43,975 nt of DNA from Tissierellia bacterium KA00581 (GTDB taxonomy: Bacteria > Bacillota > Clostridia > Tissierellales > Peptoniphilaceae): contig KQ959651.1 of NCBI GenBank assembly GCA_001552895.1, forward strand, positions 1 through 43,975, in the 5' to 3' direction. The notes below the pieces were generated by a model, which had not been told where the DNA came from, made no database searches, and saw only the letters and a program-made list of their open reading frames with translations. Shown here in pieces: positions 35,401-43,975 of this stretch. Both the position numbers and the translations under genes were made by a program. The stretch's first letter is position 1; each line of letters starts with the position of its first letter.

Positions 35401-36060
35401 ATGTTATTTTTAATAGTAATATGTATACTAGCATTATGTATCGGTGGATATGTTATATTTTATTTATTACCATATCTTTTAGGTATTTTATTAGCTATAT
35501 TGATAGTAGCAATTTATTTTATAAGTACGAATATAAAATATAATTCTACATTAAAAAGATATGAAAAATTTATAAACAATAGTGAACCAGACGAAGAATT
35601 TATAAATATAGGAAATGTAGAAATCAAAAAAAATATAGTAAAATATCCTAATACGCAATATAAAATTAAAGATTTAAATATCACTATTAAGAGCTTTATA
35701 CTAGAAGAAATAAAAATAGTTAACAAAGCATTCGCCGATTTGTTATTACAAGAAGATAATGTAGATTTGCAATTTCATAGACCGTATACAATTTTTGAAG
35801 TGGTTATGGATATGGAAAATTTTTCAAATGACATTATAACTATAGAACATAACAAAAGTTTAGCAGTAAACAATTTGAAAGAACAAACTCTAAAATCTAA
35901 AGCACTTGGAGAAAAAATTGAAAATAAAGAAGTTATAATGCCCAATGCTATTCAAACTTTAAATTATTGTTTTTTATTTCAAAAATCTAAAAGTGAAGAT
36001 ATAAAAGAAATAAAATTTTTAATACCAACAATAAATGAATATATAACTATTACACTTTAA
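35401..36060 (+). CDS. membrane-anchored protein of unknown function, paralogous to a nearby lipoprotein
   Basis: A 219-residue protein with two N-terminal membrane helices (residues ~1-43, nearly continuous) and an outer or cytosolic domain of ~170 residues. The C-terminal part resembles that of the lipoprotein at 36800-37504: both show N-L-K-E-Q, then about 25 residues later T-L-N-Y, then an Ile-rich strand ending in T-P or P-T. The shared domain looks like an Ig-like beta-sandwich of the DUF4352 kind, which is only a guess. AGGAGG lies 6 nt before the ATG. It is the first gene of a three-gene unit. Confidence 0.75.
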   Translation: MLFLIVICILALCIGGYVIFYLLPYLLGILLAILIVAIYFISTNIKYNSTLKRYEKFINNSEPDEEFINIGNVEIKKNIVKYPNTQYKIKDLNITIKSFILEEIKIVNKAFADLLLQEDNVDLQFHRPYTIFEVVMDMENFSNDIITIEHNKSLAVNNLKEQTLKSKALGEKIENKEVIMPNAIQTLNYCFLFQKSKSEDIKEIKFLIPTINEYITITL

Positions 36061-36088
36061 AAATACATTTTAATTTAGGAGGTATAAT

Positions 36089-36748
36089 ATGAGAAAACAA
36101 ATTGTAGTATTAATTTTAACTAGTTTATTATTAGCTGGATGCAGAAAAAATAAATCTGATAAAGAACAGTCTGATAAAGAACAAGCCAAAAAAATAGTAA
36201 GAGAAATACGAGAAAAAGAAGAAAAAGATAAAGAACTTAGAAAAAAACAAGAAAAAGAGTACAAAGAATTCATTGAACGAGAAAAATTAAATAAGCAAAA
36301 AAAAGGCAAAGAATTAATCGAACAAAAAAAATCAAATAAACAAGAAAAAGAAAAAGAGGAAGAAAATAAAATTCCTACAAAAGAAGAATTTTTAAAGCAA
36401 TGTAAAACTGTATCTAATGAAAAAAGAAAATATTTAGAAACTATGATTAAAAATATTGATTTCACACTTCCAGATGAAATGTCTGCTGAATATATACAAT
36501 ATTTAAATATGGTGATGATAGATACAAAAGGAAATACAAGAGAAGCACTTAAAGAAATGATAAAAACAAAAAATAATGCATTTAGAGAAAATTGGAATAA
36601 CATAGTAGAAAGTTGTAAAAAAATTTCAGGAAAAATATCCTTACAAATTGATAATGACTTAGCAGTAGGAATTTTAAATCCATTAGATGAAAGTGACTTT
36701 ATTCTGATATACAAAGGAGGAAGTTTAATATATAATTTTTGGAAATAA
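36089..36748 (+). CDS. putative lipoprotein with Lys/Glu-rich coiled coil
   Basis: A 219-residue lipoprotein with a signal peptide ending in the lipobox L-L-A-G-C (Cys18). Residues ~20-95 are almost entirely Lys, Glu, Gln and Arg, including a direct repeat of S-D-K-E-Q, and should form a long charged helix or coiled coil standing off the membrane. A ~115-residue C-terminal domain follows. No family is recognised. AGGAGG lies 8 nt before the ATG. It follows the membrane protein by 28 nt and is probably co-transcribed. Confidence 0.8.
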   Translation: MRKQIVVLILTSLLLAGCRKNKSDKEQSDKEQAKKIVREIREKEEKDKELRKKQEKEYKEFIEREKLNKQKKGKELIEQKKSNKQEKEKEEENKIPTKEEFLKQCKTVSNEKRKYLETMIKNIDFTLPDEMSAEYIQYLNMVMIDTKGNTREALKEMIKTKNNAFRENWNNIVESCKKISGKISLQIDNDLAVGILNPLDESDFILIYKGGSLIYNFWK

Positions 36749-36799
36749 AACAATTGAAAATTAAAAAGATTTATTAGTATTGACTTTGGAGGAAAAAAT

Positions 36800-37504
36800 A
36801 TGAAAAAGAAATTATTAACATTAATCTTAGCAAGTTTATTATTAGTTGGTTGCGGGAAAAAAGAAATAGATAAAAAAGAAGAACAAGAAAATAAAACTAA
36901 ACAAATAGAACAAAAAAATGAAGAAAAAAAAGAAGAACCAAAAGAAAAGAAATTAGATATAAATGACCCAAAAAGTGAAGAACCTGACAAAGACTTTGTA
37001 AAAAATAAAACAGGAGATTCTAAATTTAAAAGAGTTTATAGAAAAGTTTTAGATAAAGTTCTAGAACATAATGGTTTTAAGTTCACATTTAAAAAAGTTG
37101 CAATAACGAAAATTATACCTATAACTGATAAAGCTATAGAAGATTTAAAAAAAATTGATAATATAAATTTAGTTAAAGATAAAGAATATATTGATATAGG
37201 ATTAACGATAGATGTAGAAAATAATAATGATAAAATATATAATTTAGTAAATCAAGATACTTTTTTAACTACAAATTTAAAAGAGCAAGCAAAAACATTA
37301 AATTTCTTTAGAATGGAAGATGATAAATTCTTACCTAATACGAAAAAAACATTAAATTATGAATTTATTTTTCCAAATACAAATATAGAAGATATTGATA
37401 AAATTACAGAACTTACAATCTTAACTCCTCGTAGATTTGATGAAACAGGTTGTGGTTATGAAAAAGATAGAGGAACAACAGTAAAAATAAAATTAGATAG
37501 ATAA
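36800..37504 (+). CDS. putative lipoprotein with C-terminal Ig-like domain
   Basis: A 234-residue lipoprotein with the lipobox L-L-V-G-C (Cys18). A Lys/Glu-rich linker covers residues ~20-75, then a ~140-residue domain with F-K-F-T-F-K-K-V-A-I, D-I-G-L-T-I-D-V-E-N and N-L-K-E-Q. This pattern fits DUF4352-like extracellular lipoprotein domains, by eye only. Its C-terminal half resembles that of the membrane protein two genes upstream. The signal peptide closely resembles that of the preceding lipoprotein. GGAGG precedes the ATG. Confidence 0.8.
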   Translation: MKKKLLTLILASLLLVGCGKKEIDKKEEQENKTKQIEQKNEEKKEEPKEKKLDINDPKSEEPDKDFVKNKTGDSKFKRVYRKVLDKVLEHNGFKFTFKKVAITKIIPITDKAIEDLKKIDNINLVKDKEYIDIGLTIDVENNNDKIYNLVNQDTFLTTNLKEQAKTLNFFRMEDDKFLPNTKKTLNYEFIFPNTNIEDIDKITELTILTPRRFDETGCGYEKDRGTTVKIKLDR

Positions 37505-37507
37505 AAT

Positions 37508-37552
37508 AAAAAAAAACAGAAAAGACGATTAAAGTCTTTTCTGTTTTTTTAT
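37508..37552. terminator. bidirectional terminator between lipoprotein cluster and clpB
   Basis: Perfect stem ACAGAAAAGAC / GTCTTTTCTGT with a 7-nt loop, flanked by an A run and a T run. It serves both convergent units. Confidence 0.92.
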
Positions 37553-37554
37553 TT

Positions 37555-40122
37555 CTATACCAATACAATTTTACCATTTACGTTATCAAATGTTATTGTT
37601 GAATCTGGTTTTATGCTTCCTTTTATTATTTCTGTTGCAAGGATTGTTTCTACATTTTTTTCTATATATCTTTTAACAACTCTTGCTCCGTAGTTTGAAG
37701 AGTAAGTTTTATCTAAGATTAAATCTTTACATTTTGTAGTTAATTTAATTTTAACATTTATATCTTTTAATCTTTTTTCTATTTCAGATACGCTCATATC
37801 TATAATCTTATAAAGTTCGTCTTTTTGTAAAGGTTTAAATAGAACTATATCATCAACTCTGTTTAAAAATTCTGGTCTAAATGATGATTTTAATTCATTC
37901 ATTACAGCTTCTTTTGCATCTTCTTTTATGTTTCCATTTTTGTCTATTCCTTCAAGTAAGTAACTTGAACCGATATTTGAAGTCATAATTATGATTGTAT
38001 TTTTAAAATCAACGACTCTTCCTTGGTTATCTGTAAGTCTACCATCGTCTAAAACTTGTAATAAGATATTAAATACATCTGGATGTGCTTTTTCTATTTC
38101 ATCAAATAAGATTACACAATATGGATTTCTTCTTACGCTTTCAGTAAGTTGTCCACCTTCATCATATCCTACATATCCAGGAGGTGCTCCTATAAGTCTT
38201 GAAACGGAATATTTTTCCATATATTCACTCATATCTATTCTGATTATATTTTTTTCATCATCAAACATAGCTTCACAAAGTGTTTTCGCAAGATAAGTTT
38301 TACCAACACCTGTTGGTCCTAAGAAGATAAATGAACCAATAGGTTTGTTTTCATCTTTTAATCCGCTTCTAGATCTTAATATACAATCTTTAACTAATTC
38401 TACCGCTTCATCTTGACCAACGATTTTTTTGTGTAAAATATCTGAAAGATGTAATAATTTTTCCTTTTCACCTTCAACAAGCTTTGTAACTGGAATATTT
38501 GTCCATTTTGAAATTACTTCTGCGATAGTTTCATCTGTAACTTCTTCTTTTAATAAGGTATCTTTTCCTTTTTTCTTTTCATTAAGTTCAGCAAGTTTCA
38601 TTTCCAAATTTGCAAGAGAACCATATTTTAATTCTGATAACTTTTCAAAATTATATTCTCTTTGTGCTTGTTCCATAGCTATTCTAACTTTATCAATTTC
38701 AGCTTTTACTTTCTTAATTTCATCTATATCTTTTTTGTCACTTTCCCATTTTGCACGTTTCAATTCATATTTATTTTTTTCATCTGAAAGTTCAGTTTCC
38801 AAATCTTTAAGTCTTTTCTTACTTAAATCATCAGTTTCTTTAGAAAGTGCAGCTTTTTCAATTTCTAATTGTAAAACTTTTCGTCTTAAATCGTCAATTT
38901 CTTGTGGCATTGAATCAATTTCAGTTCTAATCATAGATGATGCTTCATCCATCAAATCAATAGCTTTATCTGGCAAATATCTATCTGTTATATATCTATC
39001 GCTTAAAGTTGCACAAGCAATGACGGCAGAATCTGTAATTTTTATTCCATGATGAATTTCATATTTTTCTTTTATTCCTCTAAGTATTGAAATAGTATCT
39101 TCAACAGTTGGTTCTTTTACTAAAACTTTTTGAAATCTTCTTTCCAAAGCACCATCTTTTTCGATATATTTTCTATATTCATCTAAAGTTGTAGCTCCTA
39201 TTGTATGAAGTTCACCTCTTGCAAGCATAGGTTTTAACATATTTGAAGCATCCAAAGCTCCATCTGTTTTACCTGCCCCTACAAGTGTGTGAATTTCATC
39301 TATAAATAATATTATTTCACCATTTGATTGTTTAATTTCTTTTAAAACTTCTTTTAATCTTTCTTCAAATTCTCCCCTAAACTTTGCACCAGCAATTAAA
39401 CTACCCATATCAAGTGAAAAAATTATCTTATCTTTAAGTCCATCTGGAACGTCATTATTTACAATTCTTTGAGCCAAGCCTTCTACTATTGCAGTTTTAC
39501 CTACTCCAGGTTCTCCTATTAAAACGGGATTATTTTTAGTTCTTCTAGATAAAATTCTTATAGTATGTCTAATTTCTTCATCTCTACCTATAACTGGATC
39601 TAGCTTACCATTTTTTGCTTCTTCAGTTAAGTTTCTGCCATATTTAAGAAGTTCTTTAGAAGTTTCTCCTTCTTTTCTTTCTTCTTTCATATTCTTAATT
39701 CCCATCAAAGCAGCTCTAAAAGAATTATAAGTTATATTATATTTTTTTAGTATTTCTGATGAATTTATATTTTTTTCTTTCAACAATGCTAAATAAATAT
39801 GTTCTGGTGAAATCTTTAAATCGCCTATACTTTTCATTTCATCTTCTGACTTTAATAAAACTCTTTGATAAACGGTATTTGGATAAATATTAGAATTGCC
39901 ATATTGCGAGTTTAAACTTTCAAATGCACTATTAACATCATTTCTATAGTTTTCTATATTAACATTCATAATATTTAAAACTTTGATTATGATATTATCT
40001 TCATCTACTAAAGCTTTGTGTAGATGTATATCTGAAACTTCAGCATTTGCATTTTTTATAGCAAAACTTTGAGATTTTTCTATAATTTCCATAGATTCAT
40101 TATTAAATTTATTCATATCCAT
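37555..40122 (-). CDS. clpB: ATP-dependent chaperone ClpB
   Basis: An 855-residue Hsp100 disaggregase. It has an N-terminal Clp_N double repeat (to ~150), AAA-1 with Walker A G-E-P-G-V-G-K-T near residue 204 and the middle coiled-coil domain (~400-520). AAA-2 follows, with G-P-T-G-V-G-K-T near residue 600 and [12 protein letters not shown]. The tripeptide needed to bind ClpP (IGF/LGF type) is not seen, as expected for ClpB. It solubilises aggregates together with DnaK. It is 68 nt behind the J-protein gene, with no terminator between them, and is probably CtsR-controlled through that promoter. Confidence 0.97.
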   Translation of the reverse strand: MDMNKFNNESMEIIEKSQSFAIKNANAEVSDIHLHKALVDEDNIIIKVLNIMNVNIENYRNDVNSAFESLNSQYGNSNIYPNTVYQRVLLKSEDEMKSIGDLKISPEHIYLALLKEKNINSSEILKKYNITYNSFRAALMGIKNMKEERKEGETSKELLKYGRNLTEEAKNGKLDPVIGRDEEIRHTIRILSRRTKNNPVLIGEPGVGKTAIVEGLAQRIVNNDVPDGLKDKIIFSLDMGSLIAGAKFRGEFEERLKEVLKEIKQSNGEIILFIDEIHTLVGAGKTDGALDASNMLKPMLARGELHTIGATTLDEYRKYIEKDGALERRFQKVLVKEPTVEDTISILRGIKEKYEIHHGIKITDSAVIACATLSDRYITDRYLPDKAIDLMDEASSMIRTEIDSMPQEIDDLRRKVLQLEIEKAALSKETDDLSKKRLKDLETELSDEKNKYELKRAKWESDKKDIDEIKKVKAEIDKVRIAMEQAQREYNFEKLSELKYGSLANLEMKLAELNEKKKGKDTLLKEEVTDETIAEVISKWTNIPVTKLVEGEKEKLLHLSDILHKKIVGQDEAVELVKDCILRSRSGLKDENKPIGSFIFLGPTGVGKTYLAKTLCEAMFDDEKNIIRIDMSEYMEKYSVSRLIGAPPGYVGYDEGGQLTESVRRNPYCVILFDEIEKAHPDVFNILLQVLDDGRLTDNQGRVVDFKNTIIIMTSNIGSSYLLEGIDKNGNIKEDAKEAVMNELKSSFRPEFLNRVDDIVLFKPLQKDELYKIIDMSVSEIEKRLKDINVKIKLTTKCKDLILDKTYSSNYGARVVKRYIEKNVETILATEIIKGSIKPDSTITFDNVNGKIVLV

Positions 40123-40190
40123 AAAATCATCTCCTTTTTGTAACAGAATAAGTCATATATTTTAATAATTATCTTCTATAAATAATCTAA

Positions 40191-41096
40191 TTACATAAGT
40201 TTTTTATAAATTTCTATTTGTTCAGTAGTTAAATTTTTAGGATTATCAATTACAATTTCAAGGTATAAATCTCCAACCTTTCCTTTTAAATCAACATATC
40301 CTTTATTTGGAATTCTTATTTTCTTTAAACTTTCTATTCTTTGTGGAATCTTTACTTTAATATTTCCATTTAAAGTTTCTACAATCTTTGTAACTCCAAA
40401 ATACGCTTCCCAAGGTAGTATATAAACTTTCTTTGTTAAATCAAGACCATCTAGTTTATATTCATCTTCTATTATATTTATCTTTACTAAAATATCTCCA
40501 TCTATACCAAATTTATCTCCATTTACTTTTACCTTTTTTCCTTTTGTAATTCCTTTAGGAATTTTAACAGTAATTTTCTTTGGAGAATTATTTATATTTA
40601 CATAAAGTACTCTTTCACTTCCTAAAAAAGCTTCCTTTACAGTTAAATTTATATTTGTTTCATACTTAGTTCTAACTCTTTGGTTATTAAAGCCTGAAAA
40701 ATCATTAGCATTTGTAAAACCACTAAATCCATCAAAATTACCTCTAAAATTAGATGATGAATGATTAGAACCAAAAATCATATTAAAGAAATCTGAAAAA
40801 CCACCCATATTTGATGTAGAATACGATGTCTTGAACCCAAAATTTCTTGGATCAAAATTTTCTCCTGCATTAAAATTGTAATTAGAACCAAAAGTATCAT
40901 ATTGTTTTCTCTTTTTCTTATCAGATAAAACTTCATACGCTTCATTTATTTCTTTAAATTTATTTGCAGCCTTTTCATCATTTGGATTTAAATCAGGATG
41001 ATATTTTTTTGCCAAAGCCCTGTAAGCTTTCTTTATTTCGCTATCAGTTGCATTTTTTTCTACTCCTAAAACTTTATAATAATCTTTATATTCCAT
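40191..41096 (-). CDS. DnaJ-class J-domain co-chaperone without zinc finger (CbpA-like)
   Basis: A 301-residue type II J-protein. The J domain (1-70) has the essential H-P-D at residues 33-35. A Gly/Phe/Asn-rich linker (~75-150) follows, then the C-terminal substrate-binding domains (~155-300). The four CxxCxGxG zinc repeats of classic DnaJ are missing. It would recruit DnaK and hand substrates to ClpB, whose gene follows. AGGAGG precedes the ATG. A CtsR box lies between the -10 and the ribosome-binding site. Confidence 0.93.
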   Translation of the reverse strand: MEYKDYYKVLGVEKNATDSEIKKAYRALAKKYHPDLNPNDEKAANKFKEINEAYEVLSDKKKRKQYDTFGSNYNFNAGENFDPRNFGFKTSYSTSNMGGFSDFFNMIFGSNHSSSNFRGNFDGFSGFTNANDFSGFNNQRVRTKYETNINLTVKEAFLGSERVLYVNINNSPKKITVKIPKGITKGKKVKVNGDKFGIDGDILVKINIIEDEYKLDGLDLTKKVYILPWEAYFGVTKIVETLNGNIKVKIPQRIESLKKIRIPNKGYVDLKGKVGDLYLEIVIDNPKNLTTEQIEIYKKLM

Positions 41097-41108
41097 AAAT
41101 CCTCCTTT

Positions 41109-41125
41109 TTTGACTTTCTTTGACC
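41109..41125 (-). promoter_or_regulatory. CtsR operator upstream of the J-protein/clpB operon
   Basis: On the minus strand GGTCAAA-GAA-AGTCAAA is an exact match to the CtsR heptad repeat (RGTCAAA-NAN-RGTCAAA), placed just downstream of a TATAAT -10 (41135-41140). Binding there would block transcription; heat would release it. Confidence 0.85.
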
Positions 41126-41134
41126 TTTAATTTT

Positions 41135-41163
41135 ATTATACCCCATTTAAAAAAACTAAACAA
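41135..41163 (-). promoter_or_regulatory. promoter of the J-protein/clpB operon
   Basis: Weak -35 TTGTTT (41158-41163), 17 nt, TATAAT (41135-41140) on the minus strand, directly upstream of the CtsR box. Confidence 0.55.
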
Positions 41164-41206
41164 ATAAAATAAAAAAATATAAAAAATTTTTATAATTTTT
41201 ATTTTT

Positions 41207-41415
41207 CCATATTGTAAAATTAAGTTAGTGTCGGTAGTGGTACAAAAAAAACATCTCAAAGAGGTAAAATAATAGTTAAGTCAAAAACTAAGGAAAAAAC
41301 CTTAGAGAAACGCATAATTGTAACATAAAACATAAACTTAACAATAGATTTAAGAAAATTAATAGAAAAATGGAATAAGAAAGAAAAATACAAATTGCAA
41401 GAATAAGTTAGCCAA
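41207..41415 (+). repeat. ~200-bp repeat, copy 1
   Basis: Closely matches copy 2 at 43783-43975, from the shared start CCATATTGTAAAATTAAG to the shared end AATAAGTTAGCCAA, with scattered substitutions and small indels. Both ends carry related 20-base motifs (TTGTAAAATTAAGTTAG and TTGCAAGAATAAGTTAG). In the plus direction a broken frame reads L-T-I-D-L-R-K-L-I-E-K and stops at several points, suggesting a decayed transposase-like or other coding remnant. The element type is not identified. Confidence 0.8.
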
Positions 41416-41544
41416 TTGAAAAAATTTCAAAAGGTGTTTTATAGTTAAATAGTTTTTTAGGATAAATAACTATCCTAAAAAATATTAGATTACAAAACGC
41501 CTAGAGAATTATTTTTATGTGACTAATTTATTCTTGCAATTTAT
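41391..41544. repeat. large imperfect palindrome at the end of repeat copy 1
   Basis: Nested inverted repeats: outer arms at 41391-41411 and 41523-41543 (19 of 21 pair), middle arms AGGTGTTTT (41432-41440) and AAAACGCCT (41494-41502), and a perfect 12-bp inner stem TTTTTTAGGATA/TATCCTAAAAAA (41453-41482). There is no T run after it, so it is not a plain terminator. Confidence 0.75.
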
Positions 41545-41563
41545 AATTTTATAAATAAATTAA

Positions 41564-43240
41564 CTATATATTTCTTAAAACTATTCTATGATTATCCGTA
41601 TCAGATATAAATATATTTTTATCATCTTTAAAACAAGCACATCTTGGCAATGAAAATCTTTTATAACCTAAACCTCTTTTTTCACCAATACAAGATAATA
41701 CATTCATATCATTAATATTATCAATAATATAAACCTTAGAATTACCGCTATCTACAATTAGATACTTATTAAATTCTTTACAAAAATATCTAGGCTTTTT
41801 TAACTTAATATGATGCCCATTTAAATTTACATTTTTTATAACTTTAAAACTTTTATCTATATTTACTTCAACAACAGCATTATTACCAGTATCAGCAACT
41901 AAAAATTTAGTTAAAGAAGAAAAACTCACACTATGTATATCCTTAAATTTATAATTTACTAAAGAACTATCAAATATTAAATTATAATTTTCAATTGAAT
42001 ATACCACAAATTTGTTTGAAGATGATACTAATAAATAATTATCTTTTAAAATAGCTGATTGTAACCAGTCCTTTTTATCAAAATTATTATTAAACAATTC
42101 AGAACTAAACTCAATATATTCTTTTAATTGGTAATCATAATATATTAATCTACGATTTTTACTATCTGTAATCAATAATTTTTCATCATTCCAACTAACA
42201 TATCTTGGAAATTGAAGACCCTTGCCATTAAATTTAGTTAATACTGTTAATACTTTATTATTTTTCATTATTTTTATCTCATTATTTCCACTATCGGCTA
42301 TAGCTAATAGTTTATATTTTTTTGACCATGCTATCACTCTAGGAAAATTAAAAATAGAAGATTCTATTATGGAATTACCATAAACTGATTTAGTTTTCCC
42401 GGTTTTTGTATTTAATAAAATAATATTAAGATTCGAACCTTTACATTGAGCAATTAAAATTTTATCTCCATAATATCCCATTATAGACGGAGCCCAAAAG
42501 CCATATTTTAAATTACCGACTTTAGATGTATTACCATATATTTTTAAAATCTCTTTATTTTTAGAAACACTTATAATCCTATGACCTCTTTGTTCTGAAA
42601 TTATATATTCGTTTTTATATTTCATGGCAGAAACAGGTATAAACAATCTATTATTTTCATATCCTGGATCATTATATTTACCATATGTCCACAAAATTTC
42701 ACCATTAAAACTAATTTCATGTACACAATTCGCAGATGCATCAACTATCAATATTCTTTCATCTAAAATTTCAAACCAAAAAGGTTCTATAAAAAAATTT
42801 TTATCAAGATATATTATTTTATCAACATTAAAAGTTTCTAAACTCAAAAAAACTAATCTTAATTTTGTAGTAGAAAATATAATATTATTATTTACTACTT
42901 TTAAATGTATTAACTTTTCATCACTTTCTAAGCTATAAAAACTTTTTCTTAAGCATCTTTTCTTTAATTGTTCTTCATATTTATATATTGAATTATCGCT
43001 TTTAGAATAATAATATGCACCATTTTTTGACTCAACATAATAATCAACTTGATTATCAATTTTTATTTTTTTTATTTCTACCCTATCTAAACTATAATCA
43101 TAATCTATTTTATATACATATTTATTTTCTTCTATAAAAATATATTGTCCTTTTTCTGAAACACCTAAATATTTAATATAATTGTTTTTATTTTCAATAA
43201 AATTTCTACAGTACTTAATACCTATATCTTTCTCTTTCAC
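41564..43240 (-). CDS. NHL-repeat beta-propeller protein of unknown function
   Basis: A 558-residue protein without a signal peptide or membrane segment, so probably cytosolic. At least five NHL-like blades are visible, each with an F-P-R or K-P-R turn followed ~15 residues later by a D-S/T-G/D-N-x-x-(I/V) pattern (for example I-A-D-S-G-N-N-E-I and I-S-D-T-D-N-H-R-I). NHL propellers are usually binding scaffolds, and some are enzymes. Translation starts at GTG with AGGA about 8 nt before. The preceding methyltransferase pseudogene ends 1 nt upstream, so the two were once translationally coupled. The gene is bracketed by two copies of a repeat. Confidence 0.8.
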   Translation of the reverse strand: MKEKDIGIKYCRNFIENKNNYIKYLGVSEKGQYIFIEENKYVYKIDYDYSLDRVEIKKIKIDNQVDYYVESKNGAYYYSKSDNSIYKYEEQLKKRCLRKSFYSLESDEKLIHLKVVNNNIIFSTTKLRLVFLSLETFNVDKIIYLDKNFFIEPFWFEILDERILIVDASANCVHEISFNGEILWTYGKYNDPGYENNRLFIPVSAMKYKNEYIISEQRGHRIISVSKNKEILKIYGNTSKVGNLKYGFWAPSIMGYYGDKILIAQCKGSNLNIILLNTKTGKTKSVYGNSIIESSIFNFPRVIAWSKKYKLLAIADSGNNEIKIMKNNKVLTVLTKFNGKGLQFPRYVSWNDEKLLITDSKNRRLIYYDYQLKEYIEFSSELFNNNFDKKDWLQSAILKDNYLLVSSSNKFVVYSIENYNLIFDSSLVNYKFKDIHSVSFSSLTKFLVADTGNNAVVEVNIDKSFKVIKNVNLNGHHIKLKKPRYFCKEFNKYLIVDSGNSKVYIIDNINDMNVLSCIGEKRGLGYKRFSLPRCACFKDDKNIFISDTDNHRIVLRNI

Positions 43241-43241
43241 T

Positions 43242-43665
43242 TTATTTCCTACACTTTCTTGCCATAATAATTTTTACTTCATTAAATAAAAAACTACCTT
43301 CTTTTTTAAATTTATATTTATAATATTGCTTTTTTATACATTCTAAAGCTTTGATTGTCATACCATTTTCTCGAATCAAAACCTTATATGAATTTAATAT
43401 CTTAGGATCAAATTTATTTTTTTTTAAATTTCAAATAAAGATTCTTTCTCATTAGTTCTTTCATCTACTCCCAAATACGAAAAAACAAGTAAAATTAAAT
43501 ACCCATCATCATTTAAATAATCATTAGAATTTTATATAATCTTATTAATAATATCTCTTCTATCTTTCCCACCAACATCATGAATCGGACCATAACTCAT
43601 AGGCAATTGTGGAGGATTTGAAATAATTACTTATTACCAATTTTTGTTCAATATTAAGTAATCTA
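43242..43665 (-). pseudogene. decayed class I SAM-dependent methyltransferase (NPPQ motif)
   Basis: On the minus strand, fragments read I-I-S-N-P-P-Q-L-P-M-S-Y-G-P near 43600, then D-G-Y-L-I-L-L-V-F-S-Y-L-G and, in another frame, a C-terminal piece ending A-R-K-C-R-K. The S-N-P-P-Q/Y motif IV and the following strand are typical of HemK/RsmC-like N-methyltransferases. Damage includes an in-frame TAA at 43532-43534, a frameshift at the A9 run (43417-43425) and a garbled N-terminus. The final stop is 1 nt before the propeller GTG. The N-terminal SAM-binding half is missing or unrecognisable. Confidence 0.65.
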
Positions 43666-43782
43666 TTTCTCATTAGTTAACTAATCTAATCTTAAAATTT
43701 TATACCATTATTTTACCATAAATGTAAAATCATTTAAATTATTTATAATAAAATTTATATATTTAAGTATATTCTAATTTTC

Positions 43783-43975
43783 CCATATTGTAAAATTAAG
43801 TTAGTGTTGGTAGTGGTACAAAAAAACATCTCAAAGAGGTAAAATAGTAATTGACCAAAAAACTAAGAAAAAACTCGATGATATGTATAATAATTGTAAC
43901 ACAAAACATAAGCGTTTAACAATAGAGTTAAGAAAATTAATAGAAAAATACAAATTGTAAGAATAAGTTAGCCAA
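43783..43975 (+). repeat. ~200-bp repeat, copy 2 (runs to the window end)
   Basis: Direct repeat of 41207-41415. This copy keeps a longer open stretch in the plus direction (K-T-S-Q-R-G-K-I-V-I-D-Q-K-T-K-K-K-L-D ... L-T-I-E-L-R-K-L-I-E-K-Y) and so looks less decayed, but it has no clear start codon with a ribosome-binding site. It ends at the window edge at the same GCCAA where copy 1 enters its palindrome. Confidence 0.8.

Noticed and set aside
36070-36990. Long minus-strand frame of 306 codons rich in Phe and Ser
   Set aside because: It is the complement of the Lys/Glu-rich lipoprotein genes on the plus strand. It has no ribosome-binding site, and its composition is what the complement of AAA/GAA codons gives.
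38429-39052. Plus-strand frame of 207 codons inside clpB
   Set aside because: Antisense shadow of the ClpB middle domain, Ser/Phe-rich, without a ribosome-binding site.
41207-41415. Intact transposase gene in the repeats
   Set aside because: All frames are interrupted within about 50 codons and there is no start with a ribosome-binding site, so only a remnant can be claimed.

Overview
This is an AT-rich bacterial chromosome segment (overall composition looks under 30% GC by eye) with strong AGGAGG-type ribosome-binding sites, sigma-A type promoters and many simple hairpin terminators. It carries an Enterococcus-type V-ATPase operon, a CtsR heat-shock operator, QueH and a Thermoanaerobacter-like secondary alcohol dehydrogenase. 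Together these suggest a low-GC Gram-positive anaerobe, possibly Tissierellia/Peptoniphilaceae (Parvimonas-like). That placement is an inference from gene content, not a measured identity. Most genes are on the minus strand.

Layout. 0-10 kb is metabolic: a lipase-like DUF2974 protein with a nitroreductase, an alanine/sodium symporter, msrA, deoC-deoD (deoxynucleoside catabolism), tmcAL, an amino-acid permease paired with a class I amidotransferase hydrolase, and a protein of unknown function. 10-15 kb holds a two-gene secretion/competence-type pair (GspF- and GspE-like) with no pilin beside it, a HAD phosphatase and glmS. 15.5-18.5 kb holds tRNA-Arg(CCU) directly behind queH, a CobW-type GTPase, and a zinc alcohol dehydrogenase broken by one missing base behind a promoter preceded by phased A-tracts. 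18.8-21.8 kb has an acyltransferase, a GNAT acetyltransferase and two small exported proteins of unknown function.

21.9-30.4 kb is a complete nine-gene V-type ATPase operon in the order ntpF-I-K-E-C-G-A-B-D. The sodium ligands known from Enterococcus hirae NtpK are all present, so it is probably a Na+ pump or Na+-driven ATPase. The Na+/alanine-type symporter elsewhere in the window could use the same gradient. 30.9-35.3 kb is a three-gene operon: a heterodimeric ABC exporter with one degenerate ATP site, followed by an Mrp-type ATPase. Divergent from it (35.4-37.5 kb) is a cluster of one membrane protein and two lipoproteins whose promoter spacer is an (AT)10 repeat, a candidate phase-variable switch.

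37.5-41.1 kb is a J-domain protein plus ClpB operon with a CtsR box. The last 2.9 kb is a small accessory island: two copies of a ~200-bp repeat flank an NHL beta-propeller gene and, just upstream of it, a decayed methyltransferase gene. The first repeat runs into a large imperfect palindrome. This island, the AT-repeat promoter and the phased A-tract promoter are the least ordinary parts of the window. No CRISPR array, phage or intact transposase gene was seen.
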